Positions 53,774 to 62,623 of a DNA stretch of 64,000 nucleotides are shown in pieces (within the stretch, counting starts at the first letter, position 1; each line of letters begins with the position of its first letter). The DNA is taken from assembly GCF_000744655.1 (NCBI RefSeq), contig NZ_JQMJ01000004.1, positions 2,232,001 through 2,296,000 of the forward strand. Direction: 5' to 3'. This stretch comes from Streptacidiphilus rugosus AM-16 (GTDB lineage Bacteria > Actinomycetota > Actinomycetes > Streptomycetales > Streptomycetaceae). The position numbers and the translations under genes were made by a program. The notes under the pieces are model-generated. The model ran no database searches and was not told where the DNA came from. It saw only the letters and a program-made list of their open reading frames with translations.

Positions 53774-54568
53774 GTGCTCGTGTTGTTGCCGCCGTCGGAG
53801 GGCAAGGCCGCGTCCGGGGTGGGTACGCCGCTTGAGCTGGAGGCGCTCGCGCTGAGCGCGCTGAGCGCGCAGCGGGAGGCGGTGCTGGACGCGCTCGTCG
53901 CCGTCAGCACCGGGGACGAGGCCGCCGCACTGGAGGTGCTCGGACTGTCCGAGGGCCTGCGCGGCGAGCTCGCGCGGAACGCGCTGCTGCGGACCGCCCC
54001 CGCGCTGCCCGCGGGCGAGCTCTACACGGGCGTGCTCTACGACGCGCTCGGACTGGCCGAGCTCGCCGCCGAGGCCCGCGCCCGGGCCGAGCGCGACATC
54101 CTGGTCTTCTCCGGCCTGTGGGGCGCGGTTCGGCTCACCGACCGGATCCCGCCCTACCGCTGCTCCGGCGGCGTGAAGCTGCCGCCGCTCGGCGGGCTCG
54201 GGGCGTACTGGCGCAAGCCGATGGCCGCCGTCATGCCCGAGGTCGCCGGCGAGGGCCTGGTGCTGGATCTGCGGTCCTCCGCCTACGCCGCCCTGTGGAA
54301 GCCCACCGGCGCCGTCGCCGGGCGGACCGCGACGGTCCGGGTGCTGCACGAGCGGGTCGTGAACGGGGTGACCAAGCGGTCGGTCGTCAGCCACTTCAAC
54401 AAGGCGACCAAGGGCCGGCTCCTGCGCCAGCTCATCGAATCCGGGAGCGAGCCCGCCTCACCCGCCGAACTCGTCGATGCGCTGCGGGAGTTGAAGTACA
54501 CGGTAGAGGCCGCCGCGCCCACGGCGGGGAAGCCGTGGGCGCTGGACGTGGTCGTCGCGGAGCTGTGA
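53774..54568 (+). CDS. yaaA: YaaA/UPF0246 peroxide-stress protein
   Basis: 264 residues from GTG 53774 with CAGGAGGG seven bases upstream. Start VLVLLPPSEGKA, then LYTGVLYDALGL, ILVFSGLWGAVRLTDRIPPYR and WRKPMAA...LWKP are the family blocks; SHFNKATKGRLLRQL is the C-terminal DNA-binding helix-hairpin-helix-like element. YaaA lowers free iron and limits Fenton damage in E. coli. Alone here, no oxidative-stress gene adjacent. Confidence 0.94.
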   Translation: MLVLLPPSEGKAASGVGTPLELEALALSALSAQREAVLDALVAVSTGDEAAALEVLGLSEGLRGELARNALLRTAPALPAGELYTGVLYDALGLAELAAEARARAERDILVFSGLWGAVRLTDRIPPYRCSGGVKLPPLGGLGAYWRKPMAAVMPEVAGEGLVLDLRSSAYAALWKPTGAVAGRTATVRVLHERVVNGVTKRSVVSHFNKATKGRLLRQLIESGSEPASPAELVDALRELKYTVEAAAPTAGKPWALDVVVAEL

Positions 54569-54575
54569 CGCACAG

Positions 54576-55559
54576 TCAGGCGGGCGTGCCGCCCGCGTAG
54601 TCGCTGTTCAGCGCGGTCTCGATGGTCGAGGCCACCCCGCTGTCGGTGAGGATGATCCCCAACTCGCGGTTGCTGTCGAGCGAGTTGGAGGTGATGTTCA
54701 TCGACCCGGCCTCGACCTTCTGGGTCGCGAGCCCGTAGTCCGCGACGATGGCCTTGGCGTGGATGTAGAAGCCGGTGCTGGAGGAGTAGCCGCGCACGGT
54801 GCCGCCCGCGTCGTCGATCTGGGCGACCTCGCTCGCGTAGCTGCCGGGGGTCTCCAGCACGACCCTGACCTTCACGCCAGCGGCGGCGCGCGCGGCGATC
54901 GCGTCGACGACGGCGGAGTCGCTGAACTCCTCCTCCTCGACGTCCAGCGTCCTGGTCGCGCCGTTGACGACGGCCAGGAGGCGGGAGCGGGAGTCGGTCG
55001 GCGACCAGAGCAGGTTGTCTCCGTCCCCCGGGGTGACCGAGGTGTGCGCGTAGTCGGCGCCGAAGACTCTCTCCACCGCAGCGACGTCGTTGGCGTCGCT
55101 GTCCACGACGCCGTAGTCGCGGCTGGTGGGGTAGTACTTCGAGGTCAGGTTGCCGGTGAGGATCATCGAGGTCGCGCCGTCCACCGTGATGGTCTTCTGG
55201 TGGGTGTAGACGTAGGAGCTCGACGAGTAGACGACGCCGACCCCGGCCGCCTTGAGCGAGGAGTAGGCGGACCCGTTGACGCTGGTCTTCGTGCGGTCCA
55301 GGATCACCCGCACCGTGACGCCGGCCTTCTTGCGGGCGATCAGGTCGTTGACGGCGGTGGTGTCGCTGAGCTCGTACATGGTCATGTCGAGCGTCCTGGT
55401 CGCCGAGTTGATGAAGCTGTAGACGGTCGGCTCGGTCGTGCCGAGGTTGAAGGCGAACGCCGAGTAGCCGGCGGCGTGGGCGGGCAGGGCGTCGGCGAGA
55501 AGGGTGGCTCCGGCGGTGACGGCGACGGCGAGAAGGCGGCGGGTTCCCTTGCGCGACAT
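54576..55559 (-). CDS. Secreted phospholipase D-like protein (two HxK motifs)
   Basis: 327 residues from ATG 55559 (TGGAGAAG six bases upstream; ATG 55571 lacks a site). Signal peptide MSRKGTRRLLAVAVTAGATL with cleavage at AHA. Two PLD half-domains: VYTHQKTITVDGATSMILTG (first HxK, about residue 130) and FYIHAKAIVADYG (second, about 275), each followed by the Asn/Ser of the GSMNIT-type loop. It would cut phosphodiester bonds in phospholipids or nucleic acids outside the cell. Convergent with yaaA, 7 bp apart. Confidence 0.92.
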   Translation of the reverse strand: MSRKGTRRLLAVAVTAGATLLADALPAHAAGYSAFAFNLGTTEPTVYSFINSATRTLDMTMYELSDTTAVNDLIARKKAGVTVRVILDRTKTSVNGSAYSSLKAAGVGVVYSSSSYVYTHQKTITVDGATSMILTGNLTSKYYPTSRDYGVVDSDANDVAAVERVFGADYAHTSVTPGDGDNLLWSPTDSRSRLLAVVNGATRTLDVEEEEFSDSAVVDAIAARAAAGVKVRVVLETPGSYASEVAQIDDAGGTVRGYSSSTGFYIHAKAIVADYGLATQKVEAGSMNITSNSLDSNRELGIILTDSGVASTIETALNSDYAGGTPA

Positions 55560-55873
55560 ACGCTTCTCCATGGGGAGTCGACGAGGAGTCGGTGGCCCGT
55601 GCGGATCCGGACGAGTCCGGTCGGCCGACCGCGCACCAGGACACCACGCGCGTAGACTGCGGCAGAAGACGTTGACGGTTAAATGTTCATGACCAAAGCA
55701 CTGCGCGGGCGGGGCCGGCGGGTGCGCGCGGTCGCCGGACGGAGCACATTCGCCGTGCAGTGACATGGATCTCACAGGAACCTTGAGATGCCGACGCAGG
55801 ACCGCATACGCTCGATCACCACCCGTCCAGCGCGGGGGCCTCCCCTCACTTGCCACGACGTCTCGGAGCTCCG
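55560..55873. other. Divergent intergenic region, PLD-like and methyltransferase genes
   Basis: 314 bp. An A/T-rich block at 55670-55700 (TTGACGGTTAAATGTTCATG) is the likely promoter area for the PLD-like gene, but no matched -35/-10 pair is sure. Nothing else recognised. Confidence 0.45.
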
Positions 55874-56791
55874 ATGACCGCAGCACAAGGAACCACCCAC
55901 CCCGCCACCCTCGATGACGTGAAGGGTTGGTTCTTCGCGGTCGACCGGCACCTGTTCGTCTGGTTCCTGGAGCAGCAGAAGCAGCGCGGCACCACGGGAA
56001 ACCTCATCGAGATGGGCGCGTACCTGGGACGCAGCGCCATCCTCCTGGGCGACTACGTGCGCGAGGAGGAGACGTTCACGATCTGCGACCTCTTCGACTC
56101 CGACGCCCCGGACGCGGCCAACTCCGGCGAGATGGCGGCGTCGTACCGCAAGACGCTGACCCGCGACGCCTTCGACGGCAACTACCTGGCGTTCCACGAC
56201 GAGCTCCCCGACGTCATCCAGGCGCCGACCTTCGTGCTGGCGGACGGCCGCGTCGAGCCGAAGTCGGCGCGCTTCGTCCACATCGACGCCTCGCACCTGT
56301 ACGAGCACGTCATCGGCGACATCGCGGTGGCCAGGGACGCCCTCACGCCGGACGGGGTGGTCGTGCTCGACGACTACCGCTCCGAGCACACCCCGGGCGT
56401 GAGCGCCGCGGTGTGGGAGGCCGTGGCCACCATGGACCTGCGGCCGATCGCGGTGTCCTTCAACAAGTTCTACGGCACCTGGGGCGACCCGGAGCAGTAC
56501 CAGGACCAGTTGAAGGCCGACCTGAGCGCCGACCCCCACATGCGTGTGTACCAGGAGGACGTCCGCGGCCGGCGTCTGCTCCGGGTGCGCAGCATGCCCG
56601 GCCTCCAGCCGCCGGAGTTCCGGCACTCCCGCTACTACGACGAGATCCGGGCCCAGCAGGCCGAGGCCGCGCGCCTGCACGCGAGGAGCTCGGCCGCCCG
56701 CTCCATCCGCGCCAAGCGACTGGCCAAGGACCTCCTCCCCCCGGTCGCCACCCGCGCGATCCGCAAGGCCATGCAGGAGCGCCGGGCCTGA
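55874..56791 (+). CDS. Class I SAM-dependent methyltransferase (Methyltransf_24)
   Basis: 305 residues from ATG 55874 with GGAG five bases upstream. LIEMGAYLGRSAILLGDYV is the SAM-binding motif I; ICDLFDSDAP is the acidic end of strand 2; FVHIDASHLYEHVIGDIAVARDALTPDGVVVLDDY carries motif IV and the conserved HxD group. This family methylates sugars or hydroxyls in natural-product and glycan pathways. The C-terminus has a basic helix (RSIRAKRLAKDLLPPVATRAIRK). No pathway genes adjoin. Confidence 0.88.
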   Translation: MTAAQGTTHPATLDDVKGWFFAVDRHLFVWFLEQQKQRGTTGNLIEMGAYLGRSAILLGDYVREEETFTICDLFDSDAPDAANSGEMAASYRKTLTRDAFDGNYLAFHDELPDVIQAPTFVLADGRVEPKSARFVHIDASHLYEHVIGDIAVARDALTPDGVVVLDDYRSEHTPGVSAAVWEAVATMDLRPIAVSFNKFYGTWGDPEQYQDQLKADLSADPHMRVYQEDVRGRRLLRVRSMPGLQPPEFRHSRYYDEIRAQQAEAARLHARSSAARSIRAKRLAKDLLPPVATRAIRKAMQERRA

Positions 56792-57160
56792 GCCGCGGTC
56801 GGGGCCGGGGCCGGGAGAAGGCTCGACGTCAGCCCCTCCCCGGCCCGGGGCGGCGGGCGAACCGGCCTGCGCCGGCACCCTGCCCGCACCCGGTCGGAGC
56901 AGGCCCGGGATCACGCCGCCCGAGCCCAGGGCCGAACCGCCGTCCGCTCGGCGATGACGCGCTGCGGCGTGCCGCGGAGCGGAGTGGCGAAGGGGAACAG
57001 CGGTCGGCTGCCGTGGCGGGGCCGGGGCCGGGGCCGGTGCGAGCCGCCGTGGTCGCACCCCAGGTCCGGCCACCGCAGCCCCGGGACCGCCGAACTCCGG
57101 CTGCGGCTGCACCGGGCCCGGCCGGGAGTCGCGGCACCCGCGCGTCCGCTCGGCGGCGGG
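56792..57160. other. Intergenic region between convergent methyltransferase and RNase H genes
   Basis: 369 bp of extreme GC with repeated GGCCGGGG-type strings (56806-56818 and about 57013-57040). No gene with a ribosome binding site on either strand; partial inverted matches may terminate transcription. Confidence 0.5.
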
Positions 57161-58351
57161 TCAGCGCAGGTGCGAGGTGTCGTTGAAGAGGCGGAGCGAG
57201 GCGTTGCCGTCCGCGTAGTACTGGACCGCGGAGACCGAGGCCGCCGCCAGTTCCATGCGGTACAGCGACTCGGCCGGTGCGCCGAGGGCGAGCCGCACCA
57301 GGGTCTTGATCGGCGTGACGTGGGAGACGACGAGCACCGTCCGGCCCGCGTACCTGGCGAGCAGGCGGTCCCGGGTGACGGCCACGCGGCGGGAGACCGC
57401 GGCGAAGCTCTCGCCGTCCGGCGGGGCCGTCTTCGGCGAGGCCAACCACGCGTCCAGCGCCTCCGGCTGACGCTCTTTCACCTCGGCGAAGGTGAGCCCC
57501 TCGAAGGAGCCGAAGTCCGCCTCGCGCAGGCCCTCCTCGACGCGGACCTCCAGGCCCAGCAGGTCCGCGACGGCCTGGGCCGTCTCGCGGCAGCGGGCCA
57601 GCGGGGAGCTGACGATCGCCTCGATGCTGCCGCGCGCGGCGAACGCCGCCGCCGCGAGCGCCGCCTGGCCGCGCCCGCGCTCGGAGAGCGAGGGGTCGGC
57701 CCCGCCGCTGCCGGAGAAGCGCTTCTCCGGGGTGAGCGGGGTCTCGCCGTGGCGCAGCAGCACGAAGGTGGTCGGCGTGCCCATGTCGGCGGGACGCGCC
57801 CAGCCGGCGGGAGCGGTCGCCGGCGCCTCCGGCAGGGTCTGCGGCTCCGCGTCCGCCGCCACCGCGCGCTGCTGCTTCGGCGGCTTCGGCTCCCAGGCGC
57901 GCCCCGCCTGGCCGACGTCCATGGCCTCGTTGGCCAGCCGGTCGGCGTGCTTGTTCTGGTTCCGCGGCATCCAGGCGTACGTGACCCGCCCGGCGGGGAA
58001 GACCGAGCGGGCCTCCGCCGCGAGCGGCTTCATGTCCGGGTGTTTGACCTGCCAGCGGCCGGACATCTGCTCCACGACGAGCTTGGAGTCCATCCGCACC
58101 GACACCGAGGCCGCCGGGTCGATCGCCGCCGCGGCCCGCAACCCGGCGATCAGGCCGCGGTACTCGGCGACGTTGTTGGTGGCCCGGCCGATGAACTCGG
58201 CGGCCTCCGCCAGCAGTTCACCGGTGTCGCCGTCGCGCACCGTGGCGCCGTAGCCGGCCGGGCCCGGGTTGCCCCGGGACCCGCCGTCGGCCTCGACGAT
58301 GAGACGACGGCCCGGGGCCCCGGAATCGGCGGCGCCCGAGCCGGTGGTCAC
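57161..58351 (-). CDS. Bifunctional RNase H / phosphoglycerate mutase-family phosphatase
   Basis: 396 residues from GTG 58351, overlapping the zinc-ribbon gene stop by 4 bp (GTGA). N-terminal type I RNase H (about 15-145): EADGGSRGNPGPAGYG, NNVAEYRGLIAGL, RMDSKLVVEQMSG and NKHADRLANEAM supply the four acidic residues. C-terminal histidine phosphatase (about 195-395): FVLLRHGETPLT and VVSHVTPIKTLV. Same fusion as M. tuberculosis Rv2228c, which removes RNA from hybrids and dephosphorylates alpha-ribazole. Last gene of the three-gene Nif3 operon. Confidence 0.95.
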   Translation of the reverse strand: MTTGSGAADSGAPGRRLIVEADGGSRGNPGPAGYGATVRDGDTGELLAEAAEFIGRATNNVAEYRGLIAGLRAAAAIDPAASVSVRMDSKLVVEQMSGRWQVKHPDMKPLAAEARSVFPAGRVTYAWMPRNQNKHADRLANEAMDVGQAGRAWEPKPPKQQRAVAADAEPQTLPEAPATAPAGWARPADMGTPTTFVLLRHGETPLTPEKRFSGSGGADPSLSERGRGQAALAAAAFAARGSIEAIVSSPLARCRETAQAVADLLGLEVRVEEGLREADFGSFEGLTFAEVKERQPEALDAWLASPKTAPPDGESFAAVSRRVAVTRDRLLARYAGRTVLVVSHVTPIKTLVRLALGAPAESLYRMELAAASVSAVQYYADGNASLRLFNDTSHLR

Positions 58352-59091
58352 AGACCCGACTCGGAGGTGCGGACGAGGATGCGCCCGCAGTTCTCGCAGC
58401 GGACCACGGCGTCCGCCGCGGCGGCGCGCACGGCGCCCAGGTCGGTGATGCTGAGCTCGACCCGGCAGCCCTCGCAGCGGCGCTGGTACAGGCGCGCCGC
58501 ACCGACGCCCGCGTTCTGGGTGCGCAGCCGGGTGTAGAGCTTCAGCAGGTCCTCGGGGACGACCGCGGCGACGGTCTCCCGGTCGCGGGTGGTCTTCTCG
58601 GCCTCGGCGTCGATCGAGGCGTAGGCGACGTCGCGGCGGCCCTCGGCCTCCTTGGCGCTGCTCTCGGCGTCGTCGCGGCGGGCGGTCATCTCGCTGACGC
58701 GGGTCTGCCCCGACTCCACCCGCTCCATGATCTCCAGGACCACGTCCTCGAGGTCGCTCTGGCGCTTGGCCAGCGAGCCGACCTCGTGCTGGAGGTTGGC
58801 CAGGTCCTTGGCGGAGCTGACGCTGCCCGAGTCGAGCAGCTTCTGGTTGCGCGCGGCGCGCTGGCGGACCTGGTCGACGTCCTGCTCGGCCTTGGTCAGC
58901 TCGCGCTGGGTGTCGCTGAGCTGGGTCTCGGCGGCGACGGTCAGCGAGCGGAGCTGGGCCAGGTCGGCGGTGCGCTGCTCGATCTCGGCGTGCTCGGGAA
59001 GCGTCCGCCGACGGTGGGCGAGCTGGTCCAGGCGGGAGTCGAGTGCCTGCAGGTCCAGCAGGCGGATCTGGTCGGCGGGCGCGGCGTTCAG
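58348..59091 (-). CDS. Coiled-coil C4 zinc-ribbon protein (CTG start codon)
   Basis: 247 residues. The frame opens just after a TGA; the only start placed correctly is CTG 59091, with GAGGAG six bases upstream. The first residues, (M)NAAPADQIRLLDLQALDSRL, agree with the family, which otherwise has M there. A standard start occurs only at 58743, after half of the protein. The long coiled coil (about 15-180) ends in a zinc ribbon CEGCRVELS...CENCGRIL (two CxxC). Homologues sit with Nif3 and RNase H in most actinobacteria; a nucleic-acid or complex-scaffold role is proposed. CTG initiation lowers output relative to ATG. Confidence 0.9.
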   Translation of the reverse strand: MNAAPADQIRLLDLQALDSRLDQLAHRRRTLPEHAEIEQRTADLAQLRSLTVAAETQLSDTQRELTKAEQDVDQVRQRAARNQKLLDSGSVSSAKDLANLQHEVGSLAKRQSDLEDVVLEIMERVESGQTRVSEMTARRDDAESSAKEAEGRRDVAYASIDAEAEKTTRDRETVAAVVPEDLLKLYTRLRTQNAGVGAARLYQRRCEGCRVELSITDLGAVRAAAADAVVRCENCGRILVRTSESGL

Positions 59092-59100
59092 GGGTACTCC

Positions 59101-59979
59101 TCAGGCAGTGGGCTGGTCGGGGGCGGAGACGGTGGGCTCCGCGAAGGGCATCGGGGCGTGCGTGGTCCAGGGATCGGTGACGTGGGTGGACACCCGCGTC
59201 TCCAGACCCCAGCCGTGCTTCTCCGAGACGGCCAGCAGCGCGCTCTCCGCGCTGCGCAGCCAGGGCCACTCGGTGGCCCAGTGGGCGGCGTCGACCAGGG
59301 CCGGTCTTCCTTCGGACGCGGCCTCGCGGGCCTCGGAGGCCGGGTGGTGGCGCAGGTCGGCCGTGACGTAGGCGTCGACGCCCGACTCGCGGACGGCGGC
59401 GAAGAAGCTGTCCCCCGAACCGCCGCAGACGGCGACGCGGTGGACCGGGCGGTCCCGGTCCCCCGCCACGCGGACGCCCTGGGCGGTGGCGGGCAGGCCC
59501 GCCGCGACGCGGGCGGCGAAGGCAGCGAGCGGCTCCGGAGCGGGCAGCTCGCCGATCCTTCCGGTGCCGCGGCGGCCCGCAGGGTCGGTCGGGTCCGCGA
59601 TGAGCGGACCGGTGATCCGCAGACCGACGGCCTCGGCGAGGGCGTCGGAGACGCCCGGGTCGGCGTGGTCGGCGTTCGTGTGCGCCACCAGCAGGCCGAC
59701 GCCCTGACGGATCAGGGTGTGCACGACCCTGCCCTTGAAGGTGTCGGCCGCGACGGTCGTGGTGCCGCGCAGGTAGAGCGGGTGGTGCGTGACGAGGAGC
59801 TGCGCCCCGAAGGCGACCGCCTCGTCGACCACGGCCTGCACCGGGTCGACGGCGAAGAGCACCCGGTCGACCTCGGCCTCGGGGTCGCCGCAGACCAGCC
59901 CGACGGCGTCCCAGGACTCCGCCCAGGCGGGCGGGTACAGCTCGTCGAGAGCACGGCGGACGTCGGAGAGTTTCGGCAC
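59101..59979 (-). CDS. Nif3-like dinuclear metal centre hexameric protein
   Basis: 292 residues from GTG 59979 (ribosome binding site weak; frame open to 60222). VPKLSDVRRALDELYPPAWAESWDAVGLVCGD is the family start; LLVTHHPLYLRG and LVAHTNADHADPGVSDALAEAVGL hold metal-binding histidines, as does the C-terminal DAAHWATEW. YbgI/Nif3 proteins form hexameric toroids and are annotated as GTP cyclohydrolase I type 2 without proof. The stop is 10 bp before the zinc-ribbon start. Confidence 0.93.
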   Translation of the reverse strand: MPKLSDVRRALDELYPPAWAESWDAVGLVCGDPEAEVDRVLFAVDPVQAVVDEAVAFGAQLLVTHHPLYLRGTTTVAADTFKGRVVHTLIRQGVGLLVAHTNADHADPGVSDALAEAVGLRITGPLIADPTDPAGRRGTGRIGELPAPEPLAAFAARVAAGLPATAQGVRVAGDRDRPVHRVAVCGGSGDSFFAAVRESGVDAYVTADLRHHPASEAREAASEGRPALVDAAHWATEWPWLRSAESALLAVSEKHGWGLETRVSTHVTDPWTTHAPMPFAEPTVSAPDQPTA

Positions 59980-60380
59980 GTGTCCGAGGGTATCGCGGCC
60001 GGGTGCCCGGATCGGACATCGCGGAAGGTTACGGCCCGATCCGTGGCTCCACCCGTACGAGTGATGAATCCGCGATCCCGTGCGAGCCCCGCACGGCCGA
60101 AAGTAGCTTCGGTTCTGCGGGCAAGACGCACGGGCCGAGCAGCCGTGGTCGTCGGAACAGCCCGGAGTGCGGCGGCCTGTGGAGGGGTCGCGGCGGTCCG
60201 GGCCCGGCGGCCGCCGCTGCACGACCCGACCTTCCCGCCGACCTCTTCGTCACAGCCGGGGGCGCGCGACGCGCGCCGCCCGGACCACGGGAGCGGCCCG
60301 GCAGGTCCTCATCGGACAGGCCCTGAACCGCGGCGCTCCCCTCCCCGTCGTCGTTCCGACCGAGCAGCGGTGGTGCAGCC
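59980..60380. other. Divergent intergenic region between Nif3 and S9 peptidase genes
   Basis: 401 bp. A slightly less GC-rich stretch near 60025-60115 holds the likely promoters, but no -35/-10 pair is convincing. No ORF with a ribosome binding site and no structured RNA recognised. Confidence 0.45.
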
Positions 60381-62411
60381 ATGACCGCGATCCCCCTGAG
60401 CATCCCTCCCTTCACCCCGGTGTCCCCGTTCGTCCCCGCGCCCGGCGCGGCGGGCGAACGGGGCGGGCGGCCGGCTCCCGCCGCCCTGCGGCGGGTCAGC
60501 TTCACCTTCTCCGCCGACGGCTCCCACGCCGCCTGCCTGGCCGCCGAGGCGGACGGTCGCTGGCTGGTGGAGAGCTGGCGGCTGGGCGGGGCCGGTTCGC
60601 CGTGCGAAGCCGAGGCGCTGCGTCCGGGGGCCGGCGGGCGCCGCTCGGAGAGCCTGCGCTCGCAGCTCGTGCCGCTGACCGACGGGCGGGTGCTGATCTG
60701 CCGTCACGAGGGACCGCAGCAGGAGCTGATAGTCCGCGGCACGGACGGGCAGGCCGATCTCTCCGCCGGCCGGCTCCAGCGCGCCGGTCTGCGGCTGCTG
60801 CCGCTGCCCTCCCCCGTGCCCGGCGCCCCGGTCGCGGTCGCGCTGGGCACGGACGGCGAGACGGCCACCACCGTCTGGCTGATCAGCGCGGACGGCGTCT
60901 CCGCCCCGCAGTCCGTCGCCGAACTGCCCGGCCTCTACGGCGGCGGCGTCTGGCTGGACGAGGGCGGGCGGCTGCTCGCCCTGGACCAGCTGCAGCGCTT
61001 CCCCGACAACTCGGGCCGGGTCAAGACGGTCGTCCTCGATCTGGCGCGCGGCACGCTGAGCCCGCTCCTCGAACTCTCCCCGCGCAGCAACGACCGGCTC
61101 GCCGCGTGCGACCCGGGCAGCGGCCTGATCCTGGTCCGCAGCGACGCCCCCGGGGAGGACCGGCTGGGCTGGGGCACCCTCGGCTCGGGCGAGCCGCTGC
61201 ACTTCCCCGAGTGCCTGCGCGGCGGCCGGCACTTCCTGCGGCCCGTCGCGATCGAACCCGGCCGCAACCGGGTCGCCGTCCAGGCCGACTGGGGTGCGAC
61301 GTCGACGTTGGCGCTGTGGGAGCCCGGCGCGCTCGCGCTCGACCCGCTGCCGATCCCTCCGGGGCGGCTCGGCGGGGTGGCCCACTGGTCGGCGGCGGGC
61401 CTGCGGATGCCGTACTCGGCCCCCGACCGCCCCGCCGCGATGGCCTCGGTCGACGTCGACCTGCTGCTGAGCGGCGAGACCAGACCGATGCCGCGCGCGG
61501 CGTCCCGCCCGCTCACCCCCGTGCAGGGCGGCGCGGCCGGGCTGACCAGCGTGGTCCAGGTGCTCCCCGAGCCGCGCGAGACGGGCTGGCGGCTCGACGG
61601 CAGCGCGCAGCGCCCGGACGGCCGCCCCTGGGAGACCGCGCAGACGGTCACCCTGCCCGGCGCGGCCGGCCCGCTGGAGGGCGTCGTCTACGGCGGCGAC
61701 TCGTGGCTGACCGCCGAGCACCTGGTCATGGCCCTGCACGGCGGCCCCGCGGACGCCTGGCGGATGGAGTTCGAGCCCACCCTCCAGCGGCTGGCGGCCG
61801 AGGGGCTGGCCGTCGTGGCCCCCAACCAGCGCGGCAGCACGGGCTACGGCGTCGAGCACGCACAGGCCGTCCAGGACGCCTGGGGCGGCCCGGACCTGGA
61901 CGACGTGCTCACCCTGCTGCAGAGCATCGGCGGGCAGCGCGAGTCGATGGGCCTCGGCCAGGTCGCCCTGCTCGGCATCAGCTACGGCGCGTTCCTCGCG
62001 CTGCTGGCCGCGGGCACGGCACCGGAGCGGGTCGCCAGGGTGGCCGCCGTCTCCCCCTTCCTCTCCGGCGCGCGGCTCCATGCGGAGGCCGGCCCGGCGG
62101 TCCGCGGCCTGACGGACCGGATGGGCGCCTCGACGGAGCCGCGGGACGGCCGCGGCCCGCGGGACGTCCTGCTGCTGTGCCACCGCCTGGCGGCGGAGCT
62201 GCTGATCGTGCACGGAGACGCCGACGAGGTCGTCCCCGTCACCCAGTCCCGGCTGCTCCGGCAGGAGTTGCTGCGCATCGGCCGGGTCGAGGGCGTCGAC
62301 TTCCAGTACGTGGAGGCGGCCGGCGCGGGGCACGAGGTCCTGGCCGAGGAGGGCGCGCCGCTGTTGCAGGAGCTGCTGGCGGGCTTCCTGCGGAGCGTGC
62401 ACCCGGTGTGA
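60381..62411 (+). CDS. S9 prolyl oligopeptidase-family serine peptidase
   Basis: 676 residues from ATG 60381. N-terminal beta-propeller region (about 40-440, repeats such as LVPLTDGRVLICRHEG) and a C-terminal alpha/beta hydrolase (about 450-670): ALHGGPADAWR oxyanion region, LLGISYGAFLALLAAG with the catalytic serine, HGDADEVVPV with aspartate and AAGAGHEVLAEEG with histidine. No signal peptide, so cytoplasmic; cleaves short peptides, often after proline or basic residues. It is followed by a 43-codon peptide gene. Confidence 0.93.
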   Translation: MTAIPLSIPPFTPVSPFVPAPGAAGERGGRPAPAALRRVSFTFSADGSHAACLAAEADGRWLVESWRLGGAGSPCEAEALRPGAGGRRSESLRSQLVPLTDGRVLICRHEGPQQELIVRGTDGQADLSAGRLQRAGLRLLPLPSPVPGAPVAVALGTDGETATTVWLISADGVSAPQSVAELPGLYGGGVWLDEGGRLLALDQLQRFPDNSGRVKTVVLDLARGTLSPLLELSPRSNDRLAACDPGSGLILVRSDAPGEDRLGWGTLGSGEPLHFPECLRGGRHFLRPVAIEPGRNRVAVQADWGATSTLALWEPGALALDPLPIPPGRLGGVAHWSAAGLRMPYSAPDRPAAMASVDVDLLLSGETRPMPRAASRPLTPVQGGAAGLTSVVQVLPEPRETGWRLDGSAQRPDGRPWETAQTVTLPGAAGPLEGVVYGGDSWLTAEHLVMALHGGPADAWRMEFEPTLQRLAAEGLAVVAPNQRGSTGYGVEHAQAVQDAWGGPDLDDVLTLLQSIGGQRESMGLGQVALLGISYGAFLALLAAGTAPERVARVAAVSPFLSGARLHAEAGPAVRGLTDRMGASTEPRDGRGPRDVLLLCHRLAAELLIVHGDADEVVPVTQSRLLRQELLRIGRVEGVDFQYVEAAGAGHEVLAEEGAPLLQELLAGFLRSVHPV

Positions 62412-62485
62412 AAGGTACGGGTCGGCACATTAGGGTTTGACCGGTATTGACGGACGAAGCGAACACCACGGAGAAGACAACTCTC

Positions 62486-62617
62486 ATGTCTGATGCCCTC
62501 AACGACATCAATGAGAACGGCACGGAGGACGACGCGCACGGCCGCCACCGGGGCCACGTTTCGGAGGACGAAGCGCAGGACGGCTCGGCCCACGGCCGTC
62601 ACCGCAGGTCCGAGTAG
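62486..62617 (+). CDS. Small repeat peptide (43 aa) with two HGRHR elements
   Basis: ATG 62486 to TAG 62617. The product starts MSDALNDINENGTEDDAHGR and contains two related modules, EDDAHGRHRGHVS and GSAHGRHRRSE. GGAG lies twelve bases upstream, a long but usable spacing; TAGGGT at 62431-62436 may be its -10 box. It is hydrophilic, acidic in its first half and basic at its ends, without cysteine or a signal peptide. I know similar short proteins in streptomycetes only as hypothetical. Its place just after an S9 peptidase suggests that the peptidase may process it. Confidence 0.65.
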   Translation: MSDALNDINENGTEDDAHGRHRGHVSEDEAQDGSAHGRHRRSE

Positions 62618-62623
62618 CACCGT

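Noticed and set aside
53396-54394. 332-codon minus-strand frame across the large inverted repeat and yaaA
   Set aside because: Shadow of yaaA on the other strand, low complexity, and it would cross the hairpin.
55670-55700. Possible PHO-box direct repeats (GTTCATGACC-like) before the PLD-like gene
   Set aside because: Only one loose match on either strand and no regular 11-bp repeat, so PhoP control cannot be claimed.
56792-57160. GGCCGGGG-rich repeats as a structured element
   Set aside because: Irregular copies without consistent unit or clear palindrome; explained by GC bias.
57161-60019. A single 952-residue protein formed by RNase H, zinc-ribbon region and Nif3 region
   Set aside because: The frame runs through by chance; only the last 396 codons encode RNase H/phosphatase, and the upstream part is antisense or out of frame to two recognised genes.
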